A stretch of DNA of 61,351 nt from JABHQR01 sp043812455 (GTDB taxonomy: Archaea > Nanobdellota > Nanobdellia > Woesearchaeales > GW2011-AR9), in NCBI GenBank assembly GCA_043812455.1, contig JBDRMB010000027.1:1-61351 (forward strand), in the 5' to 3' direction. Shown here in pieces: positions 34,643-43,160 of the stretch (positions are counted from its first letter, which is position 1; the number at the start of each line of letters is the position of its first letter). Both the position numbers and the translations under genes were made by a program. Under the pieces are notes generated by a model that was not told where the DNA came from, searched no databases, and saw only the letters and a program-made list of their open reading frames with translations.

Positions 34643-34825
34643 ATGAACTGCAAGACATCACAAAAATCACACCTTGGGAAGGCTGTCCGCAATGAGACGA
34701 GCTTCTCAAACATAGCGATAGCTCTGTTCAAAAAAGATGGAACTATATTTGATAAAATTAATGGGTACTTAACCACCCAGGAGGTACTTAGCCAACGGAG
34801 ATGGCGTTGGTGCACTAAAGTATAG
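34643..34825 (+). CDS. Possible 60-residue protein, divergent from the RHH gene
   Basis: An open frame from ATG at 34643 to TAG at 34825 with a basic Trp-containing C-terminus (QRRWRWCTKV). The TATA-like box at 34592-34603 is nearly symmetric and could serve both directions. A hairpin (CCAACG/CGTTGG) lies inside its 3' end near 34793-34811. I see no family match; it may be leader sequence of the permease instead. Confidence 0.25.
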   Translation: MNCKTSQKSHLGKAVRNETSFSNIAIALFKKDGTIFDKINGYLTTQEVLSQRRWRWCTKV

Positions 34826-34860
34826 AAAAAATTAAATGGAATTGAAAGAAAAATTAAGGA

Positions 34861-36066
34861 ATGATACTGGAAATAGTCTTAGCTATGGCACTTGGCGTGC
34901 TCTCCGGTATCTTCACAGGCCTTATCCCGGGCATTCACGTAAATTTAATCTCAGTTTTAGTGATAAGTTTCTCAACATTATTGTTGGGCTGGTTCTCTCC
35001 ATTAGTACTTTCAATTTACATTCTCAGCTTAGCGATAACTCATTCTTTCTTAGATTCTTTGCCAAGCATTTATTTAGGTGCTCCTGATGAAGCTCAAGCA
35101 CTTAGCGTCTTGCCTGGGCATAAACTTTTGCAACGTGGAGAAGGACATAATGCAATTGTCTGTACCGTAATTGGTTCATTTGGTGCGCTATTGATGGGGT
35201 TAGGTTTATTTCCCGTATTTATTTTAGGAATGGGAATAATTTATCCACTCATTAAAGCAGGTATTGGTTATATTTTAATTGTTGTAGTGGCAATCTTGAT
35301 CTATCGAGACAAAGGTAAACGTTTACAAAGTTTATACTTATTTTTAATCTCAGGAGTTTTAGGTATTTTAGTATTTAGCATCCCTAACATGAATCAGCCT
35401 CTTTTTCCTATGCTTTCTGGATTATTTGGTTTTTCAATAATGTTAGTTAGTTTAGTACAGAAAGCAGTAATACCTAAACAAGATTTTTCCATCCCATTAA
35501 AATTGGAAGCTAAAGGTGCTTTGAAAGCAGTAACTGCTGCTTCGAGTGTTGGATTTGTTGCAGCATTTCTACCTGGGTTTGGGAACAGTCAAGCAGCAAT
35601 TTTGGCAAGTTCAATTATTAAGGATGCTAAAGAAGAAACCTTTTTGACTTTAGTTGGGGGAATTAATACTGCAAACATGCTAATTAGTATCGGAACTGCT
35701 TATGCTTTATCAAAATCGAGAAATGGAGCAATTTTAGCAATCAGACAATTGTTAGATAATATTGATTTTACTAACATGATCTTGTTTTTGTTAATTGCAG
35801 TGATTGTCGGTGGGATCGCTAGTGTCTTGGCAGTTGTTCTTTCAAAAGTATTTTCTAAATTTGTCAGCAAAGTAAGTTATGTTAAAATTATATTGAGTAT
35901 CATTGTGTTTGTGACAGTTCTGACATTTATTTTTGATGGTTTTATAGGTTTAATAATTCTAATTACTGCTACTGCGATTGGTTTGACAGCATCATATTTG
36001 GGTGTGGGAAAGAATCATTTAATGGGAAGTTTGATTTTACCAGTAAGTCTGTATTTTATCTTATAA
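34861..36066 (+). CDS. TctA-like tripartite-type permease (COG1784)
   Basis: The 401-residue protein has about ten hydrophobic segments and the signature regions SGIFTGLIPGIHVNLIS and AAFLPGFGNSQAAIL, two GxxPG-type loops typical of TctA-like proteins. Archaeal members often stand alone, without TctB or the solute-binding TctC, as here. Substrate unknown. A TTAAGG lies immediately before the ATG. Confidence 0.8.
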   Translation: MILEIVLAMALGVLSGIFTGLIPGIHVNLISVLVISFSTLLLGWFSPLVLSIYILSLAITHSFLDSLPSIYLGAPDEAQALSVLPGHKLLQRGEGHNAIVCTVIGSFGALLMGLGLFPVFILGMGIIYPLIKAGIGYILIVVVAILIYRDKGKRLQSLYLFLISGVLGILVFSIPNMNQPLFPMLSGLFGFSIMLVSLVQKAVIPKQDFSIPLKLEAKGALKAVTAASSVGFVAAFLPGFGNSQAAILASSIIKDAKEETFLTLVGGINTANMLISIGTAYALSKSRNGAILAIRQLLDNIDFTNMILFLLIAVIVGGIASVLAVVLSKVFSKFVSKVSYVKIILSIIVFVTVLTFIFDGFIGLIILITATAIGLTASYLGVGKNHLMGSLILPVSLYFIL

Positions 36067-36155
36067 TTTAATTTTTTAATATCTTTCGCAACTGGTTGAG
36101 GATAATCTGTCGTGCACAAATTTTAAATAGTGATGCTAATAATCACAAATTTACA

Positions 36156-36506
36156 ATGAGATATTTTCATATTGATAAGAAAGAAGAAATGAGTGGGCAG
36201 GACCTTTTTAACAGAGTAAATGCTTCTTTAAATGGGATGGGTCTGTTGGAACATGTGCGAATTACTGAAAATGATTATTATGTACAAGATACTTGGAAAG
36301 ATCCTGATGGTAGGGCAGTTGTTGCAATTTATAAAAAAAGGGATGTTGATTTGTTACCAGCAACTTTTGATATGGCTCTTAATAACAAATTATTCTCCTC
36401 TTCTGGAAGTGAATTACGTAATGCTGATTGTGTAATCTATACTGTTAGAATGGATGAAAGTCAGTATGGGGAAATAAAAAGAAATGTTGAAATGGGCTTA
36501 GAATAA
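36156..36506 (+). CDS. Unrecognised small protein, about 116 residues
   Basis: TATA-like TTTAAATA at about 36122-36129 fits a leaderless start at the ATG at 36156. The frame upstream (to TTG 36096) crosses the promoter. The soluble product has an alpha/beta look (LLEHVRITENDYYVQD, AVVAIYKKRDVDLLP). Not recognised. Confidence 0.5.
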   Translation: MRYFHIDKKEEMSGQDLFNRVNASLNGMGLLEHVRITENDYYVQDTWKDPDGRAVVAIYKKRDVDLLPATFDMALNNKLFSSSGSELRNADCVIYTVRMDESQYGEIKRNVEMGLE

Positions 36507-36529
36507 TTTTTTGTTGATTACTTTGTTTT

Positions 36530-37291
36530 TTACAAAACTTCTTCAGAATTATCATCAGTAGGAGTATCTTCATTATTTTCTTCTAATACTCTTTCATCTG
36601 TGACATTACCGTCTCCTTCAAAAAAGGCATAACAGTCATTTTGCATAGCGCTAAATCCAATCTCATCACACAATTCCTCATTATCACCAATTTGAGCCAT
36701 TCGTAATAAACATAAATCTGTGTTCCAACTGTTACTCATAAGATCACACATCTCAACATCAACAACTTCTTTAGCAATGTGCATAATACATCGGTCAGCA
36801 TCAACAAAGTCTTTTAATTCTAGACATAGTTCAGCATTGTTTGTAGCCGCTGCAATCTCTTTATAACATTCCTCATTTTGTTCTTCGCGGTCAACTAAAG
36901 CGCAAAATTCAGCTTCGTTATTATTCAAAGCATAATTGTAATAACAGTTTTCTTGCCAATAAGTATCTTCAATAATGTCACAGATTTCAACATCAGCCCG
37001 TAACTGTGCAATTTGATGCTGGCAGTAATATTTGGTGCTATCCTTTTGGATTAAGTCACATACATTCAAATCATCAGCTTCCACTGCAAGTTCTGCTACA
37101 CAGGAATCTCGTAAGGTATCAGATTCAACTTTACTACATTCTAGCTTTTCAGAATAACAGCTGTCTTTAGCAGAACCTTCCATGCTGGCACAATCGGAAG
37201 TATCTACAGTTGCTCCACCAGTAGGGTTACAGCTTGCTAAAACTAAGCTTAAAGCAAGCAAAATTGCTATGATTAACGTTTTGTGTGACAT
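36530..37291 (-). CDS. Lipoprotein with Cys-rich tandem repeats
   Basis: A signal peptide with lipobox LASC (residues about 18-21) precedes a region of tandem ~30-residue units with spaced Cys, for example CDLIQKDSTKYYCQHQIAQL, CDIIEDTYWQENCYYNYAL and CALVDREEQNEECYKEIAA. Each unit has two Cys about 11-13 residues apart followed by an Ile/Leu-Ala turn. The Cys probably pair in disulfides outside the cell. An acidic Ser/Thr tail ends the protein. Function unknown. Confidence 0.7.
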   Translation of the reverse strand: MSHKTLIIAILLALSLVLASCNPTGGATVDTSDCASMEGSAKDSCYSEKLECSKVESDTLRDSCVAELAVEADDLNVCDLIQKDSTKYYCQHQIAQLRADVEICDIIEDTYWQENCYYNYALNNNEAEFCALVDREEQNEECYKEIAAATNNAELCLELKDFVDADRCIMHIAKEVVDVEMCDLMSNSWNTDLCLLRMAQIGDNEELCDEIGFSAMQNDCYAFFEGDGNVTDERVLEENNEDTPTDDNSEEVL

Positions 37292-37361
37292 GTTGGCTTA
37301 GGTGGTATTTTGCTTTATAAAGATTATGATATTCTAGTAATTGTTTTGTTCAAAGGCAAAA

Positions 37362-37401
37362 ACCACACATCCACTGGTCAAGTGCGGACAAAGTATATAA
37401 A
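37362..37401 (+). promoter_or_regulatory. Conserved CCACTGG-TATA promoter, copy 2
   Basis: CCACTGGTCAAGT starts at 37371 and TATATAAA at 37394-37401, 23 bases apart as at the other two loci. The four bases after the TATA box continue CTAG, then CAAT, as in copy 3. Transcription should begin near 37422-37426. Confidence 0.7.
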
Positions 37402-37439
37402 CTAGCAATTCTATGAACTATTGTGATAATTTTTCAGAC

Positions 37440-37471
37440 TTTTCAAGTTTAAGATTGTAGAAACTTGAAAA
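37440..37471 (+). promoter_or_regulatory. Leader hairpin before the second endonuclease gene
   Basis: TTTTCAAGTTT (37440-37450) pairs perfectly with AAACTTGAAAA (37461-37471) around a 10-base loop. The ATG at 37480 lies eight bases later. The geometry mirrors the hairpin at 1097-1130. Confidence 0.6.
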
Positions 37472-37479
37472 CTAAAAAA

Positions 37480-38181
37480 ATGAATATTAAAAAAATTCAT
37501 AAAATTGATCTTAATGAAAATACTGCCTATCTTGCAGGAGCAATTGTTGGAGATGGTCATATTTCTAATTCTTGTAAATCAAAAACAGATAAATCTAAAG
37601 ATTACAAAATTGCCATAGAAGTAATAGATAAGGAGTTTTTGATGGAAGTTGAAGCTTTAATTAAATCTATCATACAAACTAAAAGTACTATTAAAGGGCG
37701 ATATGACCTTAGGGGATGTAGAAAGAAATTGTATTATTTTCAGTTCAGGAATAAGAGCTTCTACTATTTTTTGACAAAAGATCTAGAAATAAAGGCAGGT
37801 AATAAGTGTTCTTCTGTAGTTATTCCAAAGAAAATATTTTATTCATTAAACTTACAAAAATCCTTCATTGCTGGTCTTTTTGATACTGATGGGGGAATAA
37901 GGGGAAAAACAATAGGATTTACTTCTTCAAGCAAAATATTAATTTATCAAACAAGTATAATTCTAAATAACTTGAAAATAAAACATTCTGTAGAATCTTG
38001 GCTAAACAAGAAATATAACCAGAAGTATTATGGAATAAGAATTAGTAAGATAGATAGCGATATCTTTTTAAATAACGTACCTCTTAGGAATAAAGAAAAA
38101 CTCAAAAGAGTCTTTTATCATGTGGGCGTGCCGGAGTGGTCAAACGGGATAGAAAATTCTATGATCCAAATCAAGAATTAG
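37480..38181 (+). CDS. LAGLIDADG homing endonuclease (tRNA-Leu locus)
   Basis: From the ATG at 37480 the protein has 233 residues with two LAGLIDADG-type helices, AYLAGAIVGDGHI and SFIAGLFDTDGGI, both with catalytic acidic residues. A TTG at 37465 would add five residues. The last 20 codons run through the 5' exon and first intron of tRNA-Leu (the product ends VGVPEWSNGIENSMIQIKN), so the gene overlaps the tRNA by 60 bases on the same strand. The only strong promoter for either is at 37371-37401. It probably targets an intron-less tRNA-Leu allele. Confidence 0.82.
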   Translation: MNIKKIHKIDLNENTAYLAGAIVGDGHISNSCKSKTDKSKDYKIAIEVIDKEFLMEVEALIKSIIQTKSTIKGRYDLRGCRKKLYYFQFRNKSFYYFLTKDLEIKAGNKCSSVVIPKKIFYSLNLQKSFIAGLFDTDGGIRGKTIGFTSSSKILIYQTSIILNNLKIKHSVESWLNKKYNQKYYGIRISKIDSDIFLNNVPLRNKEKLKRVFYHVGVPEWSNGIENSMIQIKN

Positions 38182-38272
38182 TCCAAGCTTAGGCCGGTTT
38201 GGTAAGGTATAAACTTACTGGAAGATACCTATTGGTTTAGTACCTACGCAGGTTCGAACCCTGCCGCCCACA
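38122..38272 (+). tRNA. tRNA-Leu(UAG) with two introns
   Basis: Acceptor GTGGGCG pairs with CGCCCAC; discriminator A. The T arm is GCAGG/CCTGC, and the long variable arm GGT-TTAGT-ACC marks a type II tRNA. A cloverleaf needs 38153-38186 (34 bases, between positions 30 and 31) and 38195-38227 or 38196-38228 (33 bases, just after position 38) removed. The mature tRNA is 84 bases with stem ATAGG/CCTAT and loop CTTAGGC, anticodon TAG. The 5' exon is 31 bases and overlaps the endonuclease reading frame. I see no strong own TATA box within 40 bases. Confidence 0.82.
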
Positions 38273-38309
38273 TTCCTTTTCTTTTGGTGATTGATGTTAA
38301 AGGTAAAAA

Positions 38310-38936
38310 ATGAGCCTAAAAGACCTTTTCACCAAGTATGATAAAGAATTCATGCTAGTTGTCATTTTATTATATTACATCTTTCCTTTCTTTCTGGTCA
38401 GCAGATTAACATTAGATAAAGTACATTATCATCTAAACACTATTGATCATATAATTCCTTTAGTCCCTTTTGCAATTGTAATTTACCTTTCAGTATTTGT
38501 CTTAGTATTTCTACCTTACTTTATCATAAAAGATAAAAGGTACTTTTACAATGTGTCACTAAGTTACTTTTTTGTAATGAGTCTTAGTTATATTATCTAC
38601 TTATTTTTTCCTGTAGAAATAGTTGGACCAGATCCTGGAACTGGCATCTTTGCTTGGGTTGTAAGTATAGTATATTTTATTGACCATACTACAAACGCTT
38701 TTCCAAGTTTGCATGTGGCCATGGCATTATTATCAAGTTTAATTTGTTATCGTCACAATAAAAAATATTGGTGGTTCATATTATGGGCAGTCTTGATTTC
38801 AATATCTATCGTGTTTGTCAAACAACACTATTTTATAGATATAATTGGTGGAGCATTAGTTGGATTAATAGGATATTTAATCTTAATTAGAATCTTAGAA
38901 AAAAAGAAAATTAAAATTAGTAAAAATAGAAACTAA
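38310..38936 (+). CDS. PAP2-family membrane phosphatase/transferase
   Basis: The 208-residue protein has about six membrane segments. NAFPSLHVAMALL and KQHYFIDIIGGALVG are the SxH and HxxxD motifs of the PAP2 superfamily. The first motif (KxxxxxxRP) is not obvious, as in Aur1/inositolphosphotransferase-like members. It removes or transfers lipid phosphate at the membrane. Its 3' end overlaps the convergent LysRS gene by four bases. Confidence 0.78.
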   Translation: MSLKDLFTKYDKEFMLVVILLYYIFPFFLVSRLTLDKVHYHLNTIDHIIPLVPFAIVIYLSVFVLVFLPYFIIKDKRYFYNVSLSYFFVMSLSYIIYLFFPVEIVGPDPGTGIFAWVVSIVYFIDHTTNAFPSLHVAMALLSSLICYRHNKKYWWFILWAVLISISIVFVKQHYFIDIIGGALVGLIGYLILIRILEKKKIKISKNRN

Positions 38937-40504
38937 ACACCCTTGAACAACTTAGCAACTTTTTCCTTACCAATCTCTAAAATAAAACTAGCTAACCTTG
39001 GTCCTTTCTCCTTGTTAATCAAAACTCGGTAAGCTGTCTTGAAGTAATCACCTGGTGGGAAATCGTTGTTCTTACACAAAATGTACATCTCTTCATGCAA
39101 TTCCTTGTCAGTCCATTCTTTTTCAAGCAATTTGTCAGCTACCTGGTGCAAAATTTCCTTTTCTTTGTCACCTAAAGTCACTTGAACTTTATCTTGGACA
39201 TGAAACCTAAAGTCTTCTGGTGCATATTTCTGGATCCAATTCTTAGCACATTCTGCACGGATTCTAAGACGTTTCTTATCATGCTCATTCTTCAGTTCTT
39301 TTTCAAAGTAACCAACTGTTTTCTCAATATCAAAACTGTTGATTTGTAATACTGTTGTCAAATGCCTAATACTTGGCTGATAAGGAATGGTTTTAGGAAT
39401 TTTACCAATGAAACTTAATTCATAAGCTACAGAATTCTTTTCCTTAATTTTTTCATTGACGTTCTCTAGGCCAAAATAAATTCTTTCCACTTTATCAAAT
39501 TCTTCATAAACAGCTAAAACATCAGTATCAAAACTGATTGCAAACTCTCTATTTGGTCTAGTACCAGCAAATAGGTATCTAACAATCTCAGGTTCGTACA
39601 CTTCCAGTGTATCTTTCAAATCAATAACGTTTCCTAAAGACGAAGACATCTTACCACCAGCGCCTTTTACAATGATAAAATCATAACGTTGATAGACTGG
39701 AGCTTCTTTTTTCCAGACTGTTTCTACTATTTCCTTAGAAGTATCTCTGCTGCCACCAGGAGTAGAATGTTCTTTACCACCTGGTTCAAAATCTACATTT
39801 TCGTATGCCCAGCGCATTGCCCAGTCAACTCGCCATCTCAATTTTGCAATTTTAGTTTTTCTGAAATCAATTTCTTCTGTAGCGCCACATTCGCATTTAT
39901 AACTTAATTTATAATCTCCTAGCCATTTAAGTTCTGTAATCGTATCCTTTTTACAGGTTGGACAGAAAATTGTTACAGGCAGCCAGTTCTCTGCAAGAGG
40001 TTCTTTTCTATATTTGTCAAGAATATCTTTAATCTCTTTTGTATGTTCAAGGGCTTCTTTTATCTGTTCAGCATAATCTCCATTTTTATATTTTATATTT
40101 TGATAAATAAATTCTGGATTAACATCAACTATTGGAAGAACGTCTTCAACTGCCTTTTGATTATGTTTAGCATAACTTTTGTGGCAGCCATAAGTGTCTG
40201 GAACATCTACAATTGATTTTCTCAAACAACTTTTTAGAATGTCTGGTTTTGGCATTCCTTGCGGTACTTTTCTGAATACATCATAATCATCCCAAGAATA
40301 AATAAATCGAACTTTCTTACCGCGTTTGATTAATGCTCTTCGTACCAGATCTACAGTAATCGTTTCCCTAAAATTTCCAATATGAACTACACCGCTAGGA
40401 GTAATACCTGCAGCTACAGTGTAAGATTTTTTGTCTCCCTTTTCACGGATAATTTTATCTGCAATGATATCTGTCCAATGATACATATTTTTTTCTTCTG
40501 CCAT
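38933..40504 (-). CDS. lysS: Class I lysyl-tRNA synthetase
   Basis: The 523-residue enzyme has class I motifs GITPSGVVHIGNF (HIGN) and AGGKMSSSLGN (KMSKS-like). FCPTCKKDTITEL and YKCECGAT form a zinc-binding pair. The C-terminal helical anticodon domain is present. Class I LysRS is the usual archaeal form, unrelated to the bacterial class II enzyme. It charges tRNA-Lys. Confidence 0.95.
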   Translation of the reverse strand: MAEEKNMYHWTDIIADKIIREKGDKKSYTVAAGITPSGVVHIGNFRETITVDLVRRALIKRGKKVRFIYSWDDYDVFRKVPQGMPKPDILKSCLRKSIVDVPDTYGCHKSYAKHNQKAVEDVLPIVDVNPEFIYQNIKYKNGDYAEQIKEALEHTKEIKDILDKYRKEPLAENWLPVTIFCPTCKKDTITELKWLGDYKLSYKCECGATEEIDFRKTKIAKLRWRVDWAMRWAYENVDFEPGGKEHSTPGGSRDTSKEIVETVWKKEAPVYQRYDFIIVKGAGGKMSSSLGNVIDLKDTLEVYEPEIVRYLFAGTRPNREFAISFDTDVLAVYEEFDKVERIYFGLENVNEKIKEKNSVAYELSFIGKIPKTIPYQPSIRHLTTVLQINSFDIEKTVGYFEKELKNEHDKKRLRIRAECAKNWIQKYAPEDFRFHVQDKVQVTLGDKEKEILHQVADKLLEKEWTDKELHEEMYILCKNNDFPPGDYFKTAYRVLINKEKGPRLASFILEIGKEKVAKLFKGV

Positions 40505-40625
40505 AAGCTTTAATGATAAGTAATTGTTATTTAAACATTTCTTATAGTTTTAGTTAAGTTAGTTTTATATATTATAAAATATTCTTTAGATATTGTAATT
40601 ACTTTAATTTAAGAGGTGTTTAATC

Positions 40626-41504
40626 ATGATTATTACAAGCTGTGGAAATTCTGTAAAAATTGCTAAAAAGATTGCTACGCAACTGAAATGTAAATATAAT
40701 CCTTTGAAAATCAGTTGTTTTCCAGATGGAGATATGTACATGAAGTATAGTGACAAAGTGAAAGGTCAAGAAGTAGTAATTGTCCATTCTTTTCAACCTA
40801 ATTCAGATTTATCAATGTTCAGATTAATCTGGGCAGCAGCAGGAGCAAAACAACAAGGAGCTAAAAAAGTGATTCTAGTTGCACCTTACTTAGCTTACAT
40901 GAGGCAAGATAAAATGTTCAACCCTGGCGAAGTGGTAAGTGCCAGAGTGATGGCCAAGCTTGTTAACACTTATTTTGATAAACTTATTACAATAGATCCA
41001 CACTTGCATAGGATCAGGAAGATGAAGGAAGTGTTCAAGAATGGCACAAATTTGACTGCTAACAGTGTGATTGGTGATTATGTTAAAAAGAAAATCAAGA
41101 ACGCTGCAATCATCGGTCCGGACTGGGAATCATATCAATGGGCAGAAGCCATTGCAAAGATTGTAGGTTGTGAAGTTTCTGTGTTTCGTAAGACAAGGTT
41201 TAGTGGTAGGCATGTTGAATCAGAGATGATAAAAAAGATTGATATGAAAGGAAAGAACGTTGTGATAGTTGATGACATTATTTCTACTGGTCATACTATC
41301 ATCGAAGCTTCTAAGAAAGCTAAACATCTTGGAGCTAAAAGTGTTACTGCGATTGGTGTACACGGTCTATTTGTAGAAGGTGCTGTTGGTAAACTGAAAA
41401 AAGCTGGGATTAAGAATGTTCTTTCGACAAATTGTATTGAACACCCGACTAATGCGATTGATGTTACCTCGTTGTTGGTTAAGGAGTTGAGGAAGAGAAG
41501 ATAG
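40626..41504 (+). CDS. prs: Ribose-phosphate diphosphokinase
   Basis: The 292-residue enzyme makes PRPP from ribose 5-phosphate and ATP. LLVAPYLAYMRQDKMFNPGE-like region, TIDPHLHRI and the PRPP loop VVIVDDIISTGHT are all present. Length and absence of insertions fit the archaeal class. A GAGGTG ribosome site lies nine bases upstream of the ATG. Confidence 0.93.
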   Translation: MIITSCGNSVKIAKKIATQLKCKYNPLKISCFPDGDMYMKYSDKVKGQEVVIVHSFQPNSDLSMFRLIWAAAGAKQQGAKKVILVAPYLAYMRQDKMFNPGEVVSARVMAKLVNTYFDKLITIDPHLHRIRKMKEVFKNGTNLTANSVIGDYVKKKIKNAAIIGPDWESYQWAEAIAKIVGCEVSVFRKTRFSGRHVESEMIKKIDMKGKNVVIVDDIISTGHTIIEASKKAKHLGAKSVTAIGVHGLFVEGAVGKLKKAGIKNVLSTNCIEHPTNAIDVTSLLVKELRKRR

Positions 41505-41507
41505 TAC

Positions 41508-41816
41508 TTATTCTTCTTCTGTTTCCTTATTAACCCAGTCTTCAAAGGCTTTGTTTGCTTCTGCGTTAATTTTTATGATGCACGGAGTGTCATAAGAGTG
41601 CAAGTTCTTTATTTCTTCTTTGACTTTATCCCAGTTTTCATCTCTGGTTTTCATAAGTGCAGTAGTTTCTTTAACATTGTTCCTTTTGTTTTTCCAATTG
41701 AAGCAAGCATTTACATCTGAGAAATTTGCGCACGCGATAAGTTTTTCTTTTAGCAAGTGGTTTGCAATCTTTTGTGCTTCTTCTCTGTTTGCAAAAGTTG
41801 CATAAATGATTATCAT
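41508..41816 (-). CDS. cutA: CutA1 family protein
   Basis: The 102-residue protein matches CutA1: IIIYATFANREEAQKIANHLL at the start, KLIACANF, then W-K...E-x-x-A-L-M-K-T, and SYDTPCII near the C-terminus. CutA1 is a trimeric ferredoxin-like protein linked to divalent metal tolerance, though its true role is unsettled. Convergent with prs, four bases apart. Confidence 0.9.
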   Translation of the reverse strand: MIIIYATFANREEAQKIANHLLKEKLIACANFSDVNACFNWKNKRNNVKETTALMKTRDENWDKVKEEIKNLHSYDTPCIIKINAEANKAFEDWVNKETEEE

Positions 41817-41828
41817 TTTAGTTTTTGA

Positions 41829-42296
41829 TTATTTACACGAACTGTCATAATCATAACGATCATCTAGGTCAGCTTGGTAATCCCTGGGTGTTGTGCTTAT
41901 AACCGGTATACTACCCCCTCCTCCTGAACTAAAACCAACATCTCTTGTAGGTCCGCTATGTGTTTCATGTTTTTTTGATATGTTAGTTTCTCCTATCAAG
42001 CATCTTTTTCCATCTCTTGATTTCGTAGCAAAATAATAATTATCTCCTTCCTTAACAAGGATTAGTTTATCAGCGTGGTCAAATAATACTGAAATGTCTG
42101 ACAGAATTCTTGAAGTTCTAATCATGTAATCTGGCCCAAAAGTAATTTGAAGAATACAATCTTCAACAAATACATGACCTCTAAACTGTTCCTTTGTGGA
42201 TTTAAAATATTCTCTTAAAGCATCATTAAGTTTTTCTTTTTGGATCACCTTAGGATTTGTCAACTTTAAGTCTATTGTTTCTCTATCATATGCCAT
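41829..42296 (-). CDS. Unrecognised soluble protein, 155 residues
   Basis: No family recognised. The C-terminal third contains GGGG and a Tyr/Asp-rich tail (YQADLDDRYDYDSSC). The insertion element begins 45 bases upstream of the start; the TATA-like TTTAAATATTTA at about 42320-42331 lies between, so its promoter appears intact. Confidence 0.5.
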   Translation of the reverse strand: MAYDRETIDLKLTNPKVIQKEKLNDALREYFKSTKEQFRGHVFVEDCILQITFGPDYMIRTSRILSDISVLFDHADKLILVKEGDNYYFATKSRDGKRCLIGETNISKKHETHSGPTRDVGFSSGGGGSIPVISTTPRDYQADLDDRYDYDSSCK

Positions 42297-42335
42297 AAAT
42301 TAATTAACTATCTCTTGTATTTAAATATTTATGAA

Positions 42336-43160
42336 TTATAGGCTCTGTAGAAAAAGTCTTAAGACATTAGCTCCAATGTTGTAGGCTATAAGCCTACAGA
42401 ACATTTCTGCATTAATCATGGGGCTTTTTCGATACTTGACAGTAGCTCCGAAGAGTCTTTTCAAGGCAGAGAAAAGACATTCAACAATATTTCTCTGCCA
42501 GTATAAGCACCAGTCAAAGCAATCTCGCATTAATTTTCTATGTCTTCCTCGCTTACAACCCTTTCGAACAGGCGCTACGCTGAATGTGCCATGTTTGTTT
42601 AGCCATTGGTGAAGATCTTCGCAGTCAAACCCTTTATCCATTAGTAAGATCTCTGGTTTGACACAACTTTGCTTATGCAAAGTTGGGATTCTTTTAGCTT
42701 CACCATGTGGCTTTGCGAAGAAAGTTCCTGCCAAGAACTTTCTTCTTTTCACATCAACGAGAGTTATTGCTTGAACATGTCTTTTTACTGGATCTTTCCC
42801 GTCAATACGCTTAAGATAGTATTGGCTTGCTCCAGTCCTAGAAAATCCTGTTCCATCTGCTGCAGCAAGATAGACTTTGTCAAAGTCTATCGTCGCAGTA
42901 AGAAGGGATTGCCAAATTGCTCTAGGAAATCTCCTAGCAGCTTTTTGTAACGTTGTAAAGTGTAATTTTACATCGTAAAATTCTGCTAAGAACTTAGCAG
43001 CTCTCCGATATGAGAGCTGATATACTTGCTTAATAACTAAACCTAAACAGAGAAGCCAAGATTGGAACTTTTTAGGCCCATAATGATGGAGCCATCTTGG
43101 ATATCCAGCAGTTTTAAACAAGCAATAAATTTTTCTATCAAGTCTTTTTTCTTTCTTCAT
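42336..43160 (-). CDS. IS5-superfamily DDE transposase
   Basis: The catalytic triad motifs are AADGTGFSRT (first Asp), LLMDKGFD (second Asp) and NIVECLFSALKRLFG with the Glu (the Y-1-R-like E region of IS5/IS4 enzymes). I prefer the ATG at 43160 (274 residues); the GTG at 43187 would add nine residues and lies within the upstream hairpins. The stop codon TAA at 42336-42338 lies outside the left inverted repeat, so it is supplied by flanking DNA. Confidence 0.85.
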   Translation of the reverse strand: MKKEKRLDRKIYCLFKTAGYPRWLHHYGPKKFQSWLLCLGLVIKQVYQLSYRRAAKFLAEFYDVKLHFTTLQKAARRFPRAIWQSLLTATIDFDKVYLAAADGTGFSRTGASQYYLKRIDGKDPVKRHVQAITLVDVKRRKFLAGTFFAKPHGEAKRIPTLHKQSCVKPEILLMDKGFDCEDLHQWLNKHGTFSVAPVRKGCKRGRHRKLMRDCFDWCLYWQRNIVECLFSALKRLFGATVKYRKSPMINAEMFCRLIAYNIGANVLRLFLQSL

